Source: Stappia sp. TSB10P1A
GTDB taxonomy: Bacteria; Pseudomonadota; Alphaproteobacteria; Rhizobiales; Stappiaceae
Length of the DNA stretch: 64,000 bases
NCBI RefSeq assembly: GCF_900185725.1
Contig: NZ_FYAU01000024.1
Coordinates: 248,001-312,000, forward strand
Direction: 5' to 3'
Each line of letters begins with the position of its first letter. Position 1 is the first letter of the stretch. Positions 53,075 through 60,977 of this stretch are shown here, in pieces. A model generated the notes under the pieces. That model saw only the letters and a list, made by a program, of their open reading frames with translations. It made no database searches and was not told the origin of the DNA. Both the position numbers and the translations under genes were made by a program.

Positions 53075-53290
53075 TTTCAGTACAGAACTCTGAACGCCGA
53101 ACGCCGCCGTTTGCCCGCTTGAAGCGGCGACGAGCGTTCGCAGCAGTTCCGACTTCGATCCCATGATGCGAACCTCTTTGTCGGCGACCTCGACGCGCTG
53201 CGCCAAGGCGCGCAGGTGATCGCGGCGATAGCCGTCATTTCCCAGCCGAAGTCGTTCGCGCGCGGAGCGGGCGAAGGCCGCTCGCCATGC
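53045..53290 (-). pseudogene. Serine site-specific recombinase, C-terminal remnant
   Basis: The minus-strand frame ending at 53045 carries [19 protein letters not shown], then [14 protein letters not shown] and [12 protein letters not shown] recognise this as the C-terminal end of large serine recombinases of Rhizobiales. The catalytic N-terminal domain is missing; only about 80 codons remain, and the frame upstream of 53290 has no family sequence. The last codons are read from the 3' end of tRNA-Arg, the sign of an element that integrated there and used the tRNA to complete its own gene. Confidence 0.7.
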
Positions 53291-53600
53291 TGGTGAGAAG
53301 ACACAAGTGCGATGGGGCTTCCAGCGTGTTGCGCATTCGCATGTATGGCTGACAGAGGTGGCTAACCGGCCCGGCCCGAACTTCCGGCTCGTTACGATGT
53401 GAGGCCATGGCTGTCGCTGCTGATGCACCACGCCTTGAATTTTCTCAGGCGCCGCACGGGCTTGACCAGCACTCAATCAGTCAAGCTCATCGAGAATTGC
53501 TATAGGGCCCCTGCCCATCCGCGAAGGGATGTACCGGAAGATCGGAAACATCGGAATTGGAGAGGCAGCATCCGTTTCGGGACGAGGGTGCAAGCTGAGG
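53291..53600. other. Non-coding remnant region between recombinase and epimerase
   Basis: 310 bases without a convincing gene. It contains the first copy of the 69-bp direct repeat (53426-53494). Frames are open but short and without family sequence. Confidence 0.5.
53426..53494. repeat. Direct repeat, left copy
   Basis: 69 bases matching 55561-55629 at 65 positions, with an exact 46-base block (53449-53494 against 55584-55629). The pair encloses the epimerase and TetR genes. Confidence 0.9.
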
Positions 53601-54614
53601 TCAGCGAAGGTTGTTCGCCTGCATTGCGCGCATGCCGTCAGCCGTCGAGATGACCGGAGCATAGCCGAGTTGATTTCGCGCACGGCTCACGTCGATGGTG
53701 AAATCCTTGCCGATGAACCGCAGCATCTGCCGGGTGACCGGCGGCTCGCCCTTGCGGCGGAAGACCCGCCAGACCGCACCCATCACACCCGCCATCGTCC
53801 AGGCAATGCCAAACGGCACGGCGCGGTCCTTGGGCGTCACGCCGCGGCTGCCAAGCAGGCGCGTCAGGAACGACTTCAGCGTCGTGTCCTCGCCATCGCT
53901 CACAAAGAAGGCCTCTCCGCCTGACCCGCGATCGGCGGCGAGGATCAGCGCGTGGCACAGGTTGTCGACATGGCAGGTGGAAAGCGCCTGTTCGCCGCCG
54001 GCAACCCATTGAAACTGCCCTGCGCGAACGGTCTCGACCATGCGGTCAAGCGCCGGCATGTCCGGACCCCAGATGAAAGGCGGCCGGACGGCCACCGTGG
54101 AGAAGCCGGCACGGCAGCCATTCGCCGCCAGCAGCACTTCCTCCGCTTCGGCCTTGGATGCGGCGTAAGGGGCAAACGGCATCTTGTGCAGGGGCATGTC
54201 CTCGGTCACGCCACGCATCGGTTCGGGGCGGCCCATGACGACCGCGGCGGCGCTGACATAGACGATGCGGCGCACGCCGGCCCGCTCCGCCGCCTCGACG
54301 ACATTGCGTGTGCCCTCCACGTTGATCCGGCGGAACAGGGACATCGGCCCCCAGAGCTTGAAATGCGCCGCGACGTGGAACACCACCTCGACCCCGTCCA
54401 TCGCGCGGGCCAGGGCCGCGCAGTCCAGGAGGTCGCCCTCAACCGGTTCGGCGCCGAGCGCCTCAACCTCCGCCCGCGCCTCGGCGCTGCGGCCAGGCGC
54501 GCGGACGCGCCAGCCGTCGGACAGCAAGCGGCGGATGAGATGCCCGCCGACGAAACCGGAGCCTCCGGTGACGAGAGCGAGGCGGGGCGCATGCGGGGAA
54601 GGGAACTGGCTCAT
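53601..54614 (-). CDS. NAD-dependent epimerase/dehydratase (extended SDR)
   Basis: A 337-residue cytosolic protein with the Rossmann motif VTGGSGFVGGHLIRRLL, a serine/alanine active region and Tyr-x3-Lys in YAASKAEAE, then a C-terminal substrate region (STCHVDNLCHALILA). It resembles the 3-beta-hydroxysteroid dehydrogenase/dihydroflavonol reductase branch of extended SDRs; the substrate is unknown. It is divergent from a TetR regulator with a dyad in the gap, so it is the likely target of that regulator. Confidence 0.88.
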   Translation of the reverse strand: MSQFPSPHAPRLALVTGGSGFVGGHLIRRLLSDGWRVRAPGRSAEARAEVEALGAEPVEGDLLDCAALARAMDGVEVVFHVAAHFKLWGPMSLFRRINVEGTRNVVEAAERAGVRRIVYVSAAAVVMGRPEPMRGVTEDMPLHKMPFAPYAASKAEAEEVLLAANGCRAGFSTVAVRPPFIWGPDMPALDRMVETVRAGQFQWVAGGEQALSTCHVDNLCHALILAADRGSGGEAFFVSDGEDTTLKSFLTRLLGSRGVTPKDRAVPFGIAWTMAGVMGAVWRVFRRKGEPPVTRQMLRFIGKDFTIDVSRARNQLGYAPVISTADGMRAMQANNLR

Positions 54615-54644
54615 GACTGTCTCCTGAACGTCGGTTGTCCCAAC

Positions 54645-54693
54645 GTGTCACATCCAAAGATGTTACACAATACAAAATATGAAATCTGTTACA
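54645..54693. promoter_or_regulatory. Candidate TetR operator between epimerase and regulator
   Basis: An inverted repeat GTGTCACATC (54645-54654) and GATGTTACAC (54659-54668), nine of ten pairs matching, plus a second TGTTACA at 54687 in direct repeat with that at 54661. The 116-base gap is the only AT-rich stretch near these genes. Confidence 0.55.
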
Positions 54694-54730
54694 TGTTGTG
54701 CGCCTGCGATGTGTCGGCTAAAAGCTGCGC

Positions 54731-55339
54731 ATGACGAACGACGCCCACGATCATCGCGATCGCATTCTGGACACCGCCGCCGAACAGGTCCGCCGGTTCG
54801 GCGAGGCCAAGACAAACGTCGTCGACATCGCCAAGGCCATGGGCCTGTCGCATTCGGCGCTCTATCGGCACTTCCGGTCGAAAGCGGAGATCTTCGACGC
54901 CCTTGCGGCGCGGACGATGGCCGAGGAGGCCGATCTGGCGGCCCGCTTTGCAATGGCCGATGGTCCGGCGGCAGAGCGGCTTCGCGGCCTTGTCCTGGCG
55001 CTCCACCGCAGCAAGCGGGCCAAGCTGGGTGACGATCCGGAGATCCACGGTCTCTACCGCCGGATCATCGCCGAGCGCCCGGACCTCGTCGGCGACTATG
55101 CGCGACGCATGACCGGGCTCGTGCGGCAGATATTGCAAGACGGGATAGCGCGGGGCGAGTTCCGTATCCCCGACCTCGACATGGCTGCCGGTGTGGTGCG
55201 CGACGCGGTTACGGTCTTCGTCCATCCTGCTCATGTGGAGCAGGCCGTCGCGGCTGGTCTGGATCTGGAGCCGCGACTTCAGGCGGTGATCGATACAGTG
55301 GTCACGGCTTTCGCGGCAACCAGCCAGCCGGATATGTAG
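54731..55339 (+). CDS. TetR family transcriptional regulator
   Basis: A 202-residue repressor-type protein. The N-terminal helix-turn-helix is RDRILDTAAEQVRRFGEAKTNVVDIAKAM...SALYRHFRSKAEIFDAL. The C-terminal ligand domain is helical and of the YbiH/AcrR general kind, ligand unknown. It is divergent from the epimerase gene and probably controls it and itself through the intergenic dyad. Confidence 0.92.
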   Translation: MTNDAHDHRDRILDTAAEQVRRFGEAKTNVVDIAKAMGLSHSALYRHFRSKAEIFDALAARTMAEEADLAARFAMADGPAAERLRGLVLALHRSKRAKLGDDPEIHGLYRRIIAERPDLVGDYARRMTGLVRQILQDGIARGEFRIPDLDMAAGVVRDAVTVFVHPAHVEQAVAAGLDLEPRLQAVIDTVVTAFAATSQPDM

Positions 55340-55560
55340 GCAATGAAGATCGTTCAACTGCCCGCAATCCCTCAGTGGGAGCTGCCGATTTGGCAGGTGC
55401 TTGCAGGGGGCGGGGCATTCCTCCGTGGCCTCACTCATGGCGGCCATGCAGGCATCTGCGCGCGGGGCGGGAATTCGAGCGGCAGCTTTCGTGCCGTCTC
55501 GTCCTGAAGCGGGCACTCCGCAGCCGGCGCCATTCAATACCAAGGCTTTCGATGCGGACG

Positions 55561-55629
55561 CATCACGCCTTGAAATTGCTCATGCGCCGCACGGGCTTGA
55601 CCAGCACTCAATCAGTCAAGCTCATCGAG
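55561..55629. repeat. Direct repeat, right copy
   Basis: Partner of 53426-53494 (65 of 69 bases identical, same orientation, 2135 bases apart). Confidence 0.9.
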
Positions 55630-55637
55630 TGCTGGTC
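55599..55637. repeat. Inverted repeat at the end of the right repeat copy
   Basis: GACCAGCACTC (55599-55609) and GAGTGCTGGTC (55627-55637) are exact complements around a 17-base loop. In the left copy the second arm is replaced by other sequence, so the copies part exactly inside this structure. Confidence 0.8.
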
Positions 55638-55990
55638 TAAGACCTTCAAACTTTGCCCGTCTGCGTGGAGCCCCCTTCGCCGGCCGCTTTATGCAGCGGG
55701 ACACTTCGCGGGTTTGCTGAAATCCTGGGTGCGAAGCTGGCGGAAGGTGGGCTATGGCGTAGACACAGTTCTCCTCAGCACCCCGGGCGACGCGCCGCAG
55801 CGAATGGAAGGACTGAGCGCCTTCTGGAGCATCAATACGCTATGGGAGATCGCGAAGCGGCCACAAACGCCCCACTCATAACTGATTTTGGCGTTTGTTC
55901 TTGAAGCTTCTTGGTAGATTCGGGAGGAATGGCCTGCTGCCGGTTTCGTGAACATCGAGATATAGTGTTTGACGGAACTGGAGAGGGGGA

Positions 55991-56115
55991 ATGCGAAGAA
56001 GCTAGTTCAGCCGCGAGTTCAAGCTTCAGGCGGTGAAGTTGGTCAAGGAGCGAGGTGTTGCGGTGGTCCAGGCCGCCTGTGACTTCGACGTTCGCGAGAC
56101 TGTGCTGCGCAAATG
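55991..56115 (+). pseudogene. IS3-family transposase orfA remnant
   Basis: From ATG 55991 the frame reads MRRS, a TAG stop, then FSREFKLQAVKLVKERGVAV...AACDFDVRETVLRKWG, the N-terminal helix-turn-helix of IS3-type OrfA. It carries the nonsense codon at 56003-56005 and loses homology after about 56115; no orfB follows. It is a dead fragment. Confidence 0.8.
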
Positions 56116-56190
56116 GGGTAACCTGCCACGGAACTCTCATCAAGCGACACCGGTGCAGCCTTTCGCCGGTGTCCGGCAAGAGGATGCCGC

Positions 56191-57015
56191 CTAGCGGAAA
56201 TTGCCGAGTTGCATGCCGCCGTCTATGACCACGTGAGATCCCGTCATGTAGCTTGAGGCGTCCGAGGCCAGCAAGAGGGCGAGCGGTTTTATCTGTTCGG
56301 TCACGGCTATGGAGCCGAGCGGGATCTGGCGGTCCCAGAAGGCCCTTGCGGCGGGATCGGTCTTGACCTTGCCGCCGCCGATATTGGTGAGGACGGGACC
56401 GGGGGCGATCGCATTGACGCGAATGCGGAATTCGGCGAGTTCCAGCGCCGCATGACGCACCAGATGGGCGAGGCCGGCCTTGGCCGGCATATAGGCCAGC
56501 CCGACGACCGGCACGTTGATCTGCGCCGCGTTCGACGAGGTGACGACAATGGATCCGCCCTTGCCGGCATCCTTCATGACCCGCGCCGCCTCGCGAAGGG
56601 TGTTGAAGACCCCGGTCAGGTTGACCGCAAGGGTGCGGTCCCACCAGGCCGGGTCGAGCGTGTCGATCTGGGCGTCCGGATTGCGATGTCCATCCGGGTT
56701 CCAGAAGCCGTCGCCGGAATCGATGCCCGCGTTGGCAAAGGCGATGTCGAGGCCGCCATAGGCGGCCACATGCGCCGCGACTGCCGCTTGCGTGGCCCGG
56801 CGGTCGGCGACGTCAAGCGTCGCTGCTCGCACCTCGCGGCCCTCGCTGCGGAGCCGCTCGGCTTCCTCAAAGGCCCTCGCCCCGTCGATGTCGCTCAGAG
56901 TGACAGCCGCGCCGGCCTCGGCAAGGACCTCGGCATAGGCCAGTCCCAAGCCGGACGCCGCGCCGGTGACAAGCGCCGAGCGGCCGGCGATATCGAACTG
57001 CCCGAGCGTGCTCAT
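56191..57015 (-). CDS. Short-chain dehydrogenase/reductase
   Basis: A 274-residue classical SDR with TGAASGLG, FANAGID in place of NNAG, the serine in VVTSSNAA, Tyr-x3-Lys in AYMPAK, and GSHVVIDGGMQLG at the C-terminus. It lies 51 bases after the cupin gene on the same strand and probably shares its pathway. The insertion GHRNPDAQIDTLDPAWW after the NAG motif is longer than in standard SDRs. Confidence 0.9.
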   Translation of the reverse strand: MSTLGQFDIAGRSALVTGAASGLGLAYAEVLAEAGAAVTLSDIDGARAFEEAERLRSEGREVRAATLDVADRRATQAAVAAHVAAYGGLDIAFANAGIDSGDGFWNPDGHRNPDAQIDTLDPAWWDRTLAVNLTGVFNTLREAARVMKDAGKGGSIVVTSSNAAQINVPVVGLAYMPAKAGLAHLVRHAALELAEFRIRVNAIAPGPVLTNIGGGKVKTDPAARAFWDRQIPLGSIAVTEQIKPLALLLASDASSYMTGSHVVIDGGMQLGNFR

Positions 57016-57066
57016 TGCGGGCGCCCTGTCCCCACCGGGCCGCGCCCAGGGGGTGGCGCGCGCCCG

Positions 57067-57600
57067 TCACCGGAACAGGGACTCGACATGGCTCGCCCCC
57101 AGTCCGTTCGCCTCGTAATGCGCGCGGGCGTCGCTGACAAAGTCGTGGACGTCATAGTGACCGATGGTCCGGCCGTCCTCGTCGAGCCAGATCAGCGGTC
57201 CGGTCAGGATGAACAGTGTGCGCATGGGTTCCTCGGCCTCGTAGCAGACGAGCGTATGGCTGCTGCCGGGAGGCTCGTAGACGAAATCCCCTTCCTGGGC
57301 CGTCCAGTCATGTTCGAGATAGCCCCACTTTCCGGAAATCGTATAGGCGAAGACCGGGTGCGGATGATAATGCCGGTTCACGAGGCCGGCGGATCGGGCA
57401 ATCAGGATGTTGGACCACATGTTCCGGTCGAGCGAGATCCACAAGGGGATGGCTGAGACGGTTTCGCTGATCGGAAAGGCATAGCGTTCGTCATAGCCGG
57501 CCGGGTCGCGCAGGAACAGCGCGGGCAAGGCATCCGGCTTGAAATTGACCTCGATCGGCTTGATGTCGCTCCAGAATTCCCCTGAGGCTGCTTCGGGCAT
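57067..57600 (-). CDS. Cupin-domain protein (2,4'-dihydroxyacetophenone dioxygenase-like)
   Basis: A 177-residue single-domain cupin. The metal-binding motif 1 is seen as NRHYHPHPVFAYTISGKWGYLEH and motif 2 as PPGSSHTLVCYE. The overall sequence recalls 2,4'-dihydroxyacetophenone dioxygenases, iron enzymes that split aromatic ketones, but the substrate is unproved. ATG 57600 has GGAGG six bases upstream. Together with the SDR downstream it may form a small catabolic or tailoring pair. Confidence 0.82.
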   Translation of the reverse strand: MPEAASGEFWSDIKPIEVNFKPDALPALFLRDPAGYDERYAFPISETVSAIPLWISLDRNMWSNILIARSAGLVNRHYHPHPVFAYTISGKWGYLEHDWTAQEGDFVYEPPGSSHTLVCYEAEEPMRTLFILTGPLIWLDEDGRTIGHYDVHDFVSDARAHYEANGLGASHVESLFR

Positions 57601-57802
57601 CTCAACCTCCACGTGGCTTCATCCAGGCCTGGCGATGCATCGGGAACCCCGCGCCTACCCAAACGTGAACCATCCGCAATGACGCGGCAAGATTGTTCTC
57701 GAGCAATTTTTCGCCTCCAGGTGTTCGGCCGCCGCCCCTGCGGGCACGCGAGTATCGCCTGCGACCTGCAATCGGGAGTTTTCTCTGGCTCGCCGAAATC
57801 AA

Positions 57803-57824
57803 ATACTCTAAGTTGCCGGAGTAT
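57803..57824. promoter_or_regulatory. Dyad upstream of the HO-like gene
   Basis: ATACTC (57803-57808) and GAGTAT (57819-57824) separated by ten bases, some 30 bases before the start of the 57855-58619 gene. Could be an operator; no regulator is identified. Confidence 0.35.
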
Positions 57825-57854
57825 AGTTTTGCTGCTTTGAGGAGGAGTTCTGTA

Positions 57855-58619
57855 ATGCCGCAGACAGCCGCCATCGTTGACGCAAACGTCGGAACCGAAG
57901 CAGGCCGTATTCTGTCTCATCCTTTCTGGTCCTTGATGCGGATCGCCCCGAAGGGAAACACCTATTTCAAGACGGTTCTGGAGGGGCCGGAAGACCGGCA
58001 GCAACGCTTCATCGAGGCTATCGTGAACGGCTTCCATCCGATTTCGCGGTCCTCTCCGATGGCGTTCGGCAGGGTCGCGACCTTCGCCGGCGATCACGGT
58101 TACATGGACGCGAAAAAACTTGCGGGCCAGATCGAGGAAATCGAAAACGGCGACCACGCGTTCGTGGAACTGTTTTCCGGAGTCAATCACGCGGAGTCCT
58201 ATCTGCGCACCGTGGCGGCCGTCACCGGCCGGGCGGTGGCCGCGGATCAACTTGTCGAGCGCAGGTATCTGGACGATCTCGGCATTGATCAGAACGGCGT
58301 CGGGCAGGTGCTGGGCTATTGCGAGATGATCGAGTCGATCGCTCCGCTCACAACCGCCTGGATCGGCGAATTCGTCGCCCAATGGGCGGTGCTCACCGGA
58401 AAGAGCTTCACCGAATTGTGGTGGCCCTATCTGTGCGAACACCTGATGACGGAGGGGGGCGAGTCCGAAGACCAGCACATCCAGATCGTGGACGCGCTGA
58501 TCGAGTCCATGAGCGACCATTGCACCCATGCCGACCGGGTCGCGGGCTGCGAGCGTTTCGCGGATGCCACCATCGCCCATCTCGACCGGGTGATGGCCGC
58601 TGCCGCGCCGCTGTCCTGA
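57855..58619 (+). CDS. Possible haem-oxygenase-like diiron protein
   Basis: A 254-residue helical, soluble protein with no family I can name with certainty. Glu105-x6-His112 (VELFSGVNH), an acidic helix near Glu157-Glu160 and Glu205-x2-His208 (ESEDQH) follow the ligand spacing of haem-oxygenase-like diiron oxidases such as CADD. If correct, it would be an oxygenase, perhaps tailoring the product of the NRPS cluster. ATG 57855 has a strong GAGGAGGAG site. It is divergent from the cupin gene and converges on the NRPS-linked operon. Confidence 0.6.
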   Translation: MPQTAAIVDANVGTEAGRILSHPFWSLMRIAPKGNTYFKTVLEGPEDRQQRFIEAIVNGFHPISRSSPMAFGRVATFAGDHGYMDAKKLAGQIEEIENGDHAFVELFSGVNHAESYLRTVAAVTGRAVAADQLVERRYLDDLGIDQNGVGQVLGYCEMIESIAPLTTAWIGEFVAQWAVLTGKSFTELWWPYLCEHLMTEGGESEDQHIQIVDALIESMSDHCTHADRVAGCERFADATIAHLDRVMAAAAPLS

Positions 58620-58722
58620 GGCACCGCGCAGCGCATGATGAGGCACGGCCGTCGCGCCTTGGGATAGGTCGGCGGGTGCCTCGCGCCGCCCGGCCGTTGC
58701 TGGCGGCCGCTGTTGCCTCGCG

Positions 58723-59895
58723 TCACAGGGGCTTACCGACGGGCAAGGCGAGCGCGTCCTCCAGATCGGCCTGCGGCAGGCCGAGGTCTTTCCTGTCCTG
58801 CCACAGCAGAAACAGGCCCTGCTGCAGGCGGGCCCGCATCAGCGCTCCGGCCTGCGCGCCGAGCGTGCCTTGCGCCGCCCCACGCAGGAGCCGCTGCACG
58901 CTATCGCGGGCATGGGCATGGGCCGTGCCGCCCGTGGCGCCTGCGGCCGTCGCTCCGGCCGATGCCGCCGCGAGCACCGCGATGAGATGTTTGGCGTCGA
59001 GGGCGTGCGAGACGAGGCCGTAGCCCAGTGCTCTTGCGTGGTCGCCCCCGCAGGCCGCGACAAGCGCGTCATACTCCGCCATCACTTCCAGGCACTGGCC
59101 GTTCATGCGCGGCAGCGTCACGCTGGGGTTGTCCGCCCCCGTCATCAGCCTTGCGGCGATCCGGGGCGTGCAAAGCCGCTCCAGCGCCGACAGCACGGCG
59201 GCGGTCGAAGCCGACCGCAAAGCCCTCCCGAAACCCGCCTCGGCCTCGCCGTCTTCGATCCCTGCCCCCGCCCCCTCCTCTTCGCCCCAGGAGCAGGCCA
59301 CGACGCAACGGGCCAGGGCGCGTGCCGCGTCCAGCCGCTCCGCCTCGACCATGTAGGGCGCGTGCTGGAGCCGGTCGCCGACGGCCATGTCCTCAAGGCG
59401 ATCGAACGGGAGCAGCGCCGGGCGGCTGCGCCAATTGGGGCAGGCGGACAGAAGATAGGACGGGCGATTGCGCGCAAGGCCACCGATCAGTGCCCTGCTC
59501 AGGGTCATGCCTGGGGCAAGGACAGGCTCGGAACCGTCCGCGCGCCGCCGCAGCAGCGCCCGAACCGCGCCCGAGCGGGCGAATGTCGCCGCCGTCTGGG
59601 TGTCCTGCCAGACAAGGCGCTGAAATGAGGTCGGTCCGTGCCAGCCCGGATCGGCGAACTCGGCGCCATACCGTGTCCGCAGACCGTCCTCGAGATCCTC
59701 GATCCGGGCCGCCTCGGCGCGGTCGGGCCGGCACGCGCCGGGCGGTCCGATGCTGCCCGATCCGAGGGCGCGAAGGAGGTGCCTTGCGGCGGCAGGGGCG
59801 CCGGCGAGATCTGCGTCGAGTCTGTCAAGGGCTTCGCCAAGGTCGAAGCCGGTCACGACCGTGATCCCAGGGGGGCGACGGACCCGTGCGACCAT
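58723..59895 (-). CDS. Unknown protein in the NRPS operon
   Basis: A roughly 390-residue soluble protein, mostly helical and alanine-rich, without recognisable motifs. Two starts are possible: ATG 59895 or GTG 59856, the latter overlapping the upstream stop as GTGA, the common mode in this genome. It is the third gene of the NRPS operon and is tied to it by overlap; I give no function. Confidence 0.6.
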   Translation of the reverse strand: MVARVRRPPGITVVTGFDLGEALDRLDADLAGAPAAARHLLRALGSGSIGPPGACRPDRAEAARIEDLEDGLRTRYGAEFADPGWHGPTSFQRLVWQDTQTAATFARSGAVRALLRRRADGSEPVLAPGMTLSRALIGGLARNRPSYLLSACPNWRSRPALLPFDRLEDMAVGDRLQHAPYMVEAERLDAARALARCVVACSWGEEEGAGAGIEDGEAEAGFGRALRSASTAAVLSALERLCTPRIAARLMTGADNPSVTLPRMNGQCLEVMAEYDALVAACGGDHARALGYGLVSHALDAKHLIAVLAAASAGATAAGATGGTAHAHARDSVQRLLRGAAQGTLGAQAGALMRARLQQGLFLLWQDRKDLGLPQADLEDALALPVGKPL

Positions 59896-60977
59896 GCCGC
59901 CTGCCACCTGTCCGCATGGGGCCAGCGGGGCAGGCTCTCGGTCAGGAATCGCGGGCCGGACAGCGCGGCGACCCGCCGCAGCGCTGCGTGCGGATCCAGC
60001 GTCTCGAGATCGCGCGTCCGGGCGCGCCGGGCAAGGGTGCGGTAGAGCACCAGCGCGGCTGTCGCGGAGACCGGGTCCGTCAGCCGCGCAGCCGCGACCC
60101 AGCCCCCGTCGCGCTCCCACAGGCGCGGCCGGGTATAGGGTTTGGGCCAGTTTTCCAGCACATCGCAGCACGCTTCGCCGAGCGGCCCGAGGGGGGCGTG
60201 ACCCGTCTTTTTGTCGGGCGCGTCAAGGTGGTTCAAGTAGCCGGCGATACGCGGATTTTTCGAAGCCAGGAACACGACGGACGGATCAGGTAAGGCCGCC
60301 GATCCAAGGATCGGCTGGATCAGCGTTCCGTAGAGACCGGTGTCGATGAGGAGCGGCCGGTGCCGGGTGGCGAAGGCGGCGGCCAGAAACTGCTCGACAT
60401 CGGTGCCGCGCAGGTCGCCGGGAAACGCCTCGTCGAGAGGCGAGCGCGGCATCATGGTCCGGTTCAGCGCCAGCAGGGACAGCCGGCCGCAGACAACGCC
60501 ACGGGCCTGCAACTGGCAGGCGACCACGTAGAAGGGAATGGCGTCGCGGGCCAGAAACATCAGATCCGATGCCCGTTGCCTTTCGCTCGTCTCCATTGCC
60601 CATTTCACGAAGGCAATCGCCAGATCGGACAGATCGTCGGCGGCTGCGGCATAAAGCTGTTCGGTCTTGTGCACCAGATCCGCCACGGTCGCCGGCACCG
60701 GCGGGGCCCGCAGGGCGTCGAACACGGCTGCGGCATGTCGGCTCGCCTGGCAGGGGTCCATGTCGCCGCCGGCCTCGCGCGTGTAGCCCGCCGAGATCCG
60801 GCGCCAGTCCCGATAGTCGAGCGTGTCGTCCGGTGCCACGCCGAAGAGCTCCGCCACCGCTTGCGGCAGGCCGCGATCCTCCTGGCTGGCCGACATCAGG
60901 CGCTCGTGGAACACCGCCGTATCCGCCAGTCCTCGGCCGGCCACTCCGTTGTCGGTCAAGGGCTCCCGCAACATCAT
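59853..60977 (-). CDS. Unknown protein, possibly HAD-like, in the NRPS operon
   Basis: A 374-residue soluble protein. The arrangement LMFLARDAIPFY (Ala-Arg-Asp at 143-145), LALNRT (172-174) and LLIDTGLYGTLIQPILG (212-220) recalls proteins around polysaccharide assembly that carry FLxRDG, an SR/NR turn and DxGWxGSxQ, sometimes placed with HAD-like hydrolases (COG5610). This is a pattern resemblance only. It starts with the ATGA overlap at the NRPS stop, so it is translated with the synthetase. Confidence 0.55.
   Translation of the reverse strand: MMLREPLTDNGVAGRGLADTAVFHERLMSASQEDRGLPQAVAELFGVAPDDTLDYRDWRRISAGYTREAGGDMDPCQASRHAAAVFDALRAPPVPATVADLVHKTEQLYAAAADDLSDLAIAFVKWAMETSERQRASDLMFLARDAIPFYVVACQLQARGVVCGRLSLLALNRTMMPRSPLDEAFPGDLRGTDVEQFLAAAFATRHRPLLIDTGLYGTLIQPILGSAALPDPSVVFLASKNPRIAGYLNHLDAPDKKTGHAPLGPLGEACCDVLENWPKPYTRPRLWERDGGWVAAARLTDPVSATAALVLYRTLARRARTRDLETLDPHAALRRVAALSGPRFLTESLPRWPHADRWQAAWSHGSVAPLGSRS

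Larger units (their letters stand above)
55340..55990. other. Degenerate region with repeat and IS debris
   Basis: About 650 bases without a supported gene, holding the right copy of the direct repeat (55561-55629), an 11-bp hairpin (55599-55637), and AT-richer sequence (55870-55990) leading into the IS remnant. Frames of 80-170 codons are open here but none resembles a known protein. Confidence 0.55.

Noticed and set aside
55375-55881. 168-codon open frame spanning the right repeat copy
   Set aside because: It runs through the repeat and hairpin, has no ribosome site or family sequence, and the matching frame at the left copy is different beyond the repeat.
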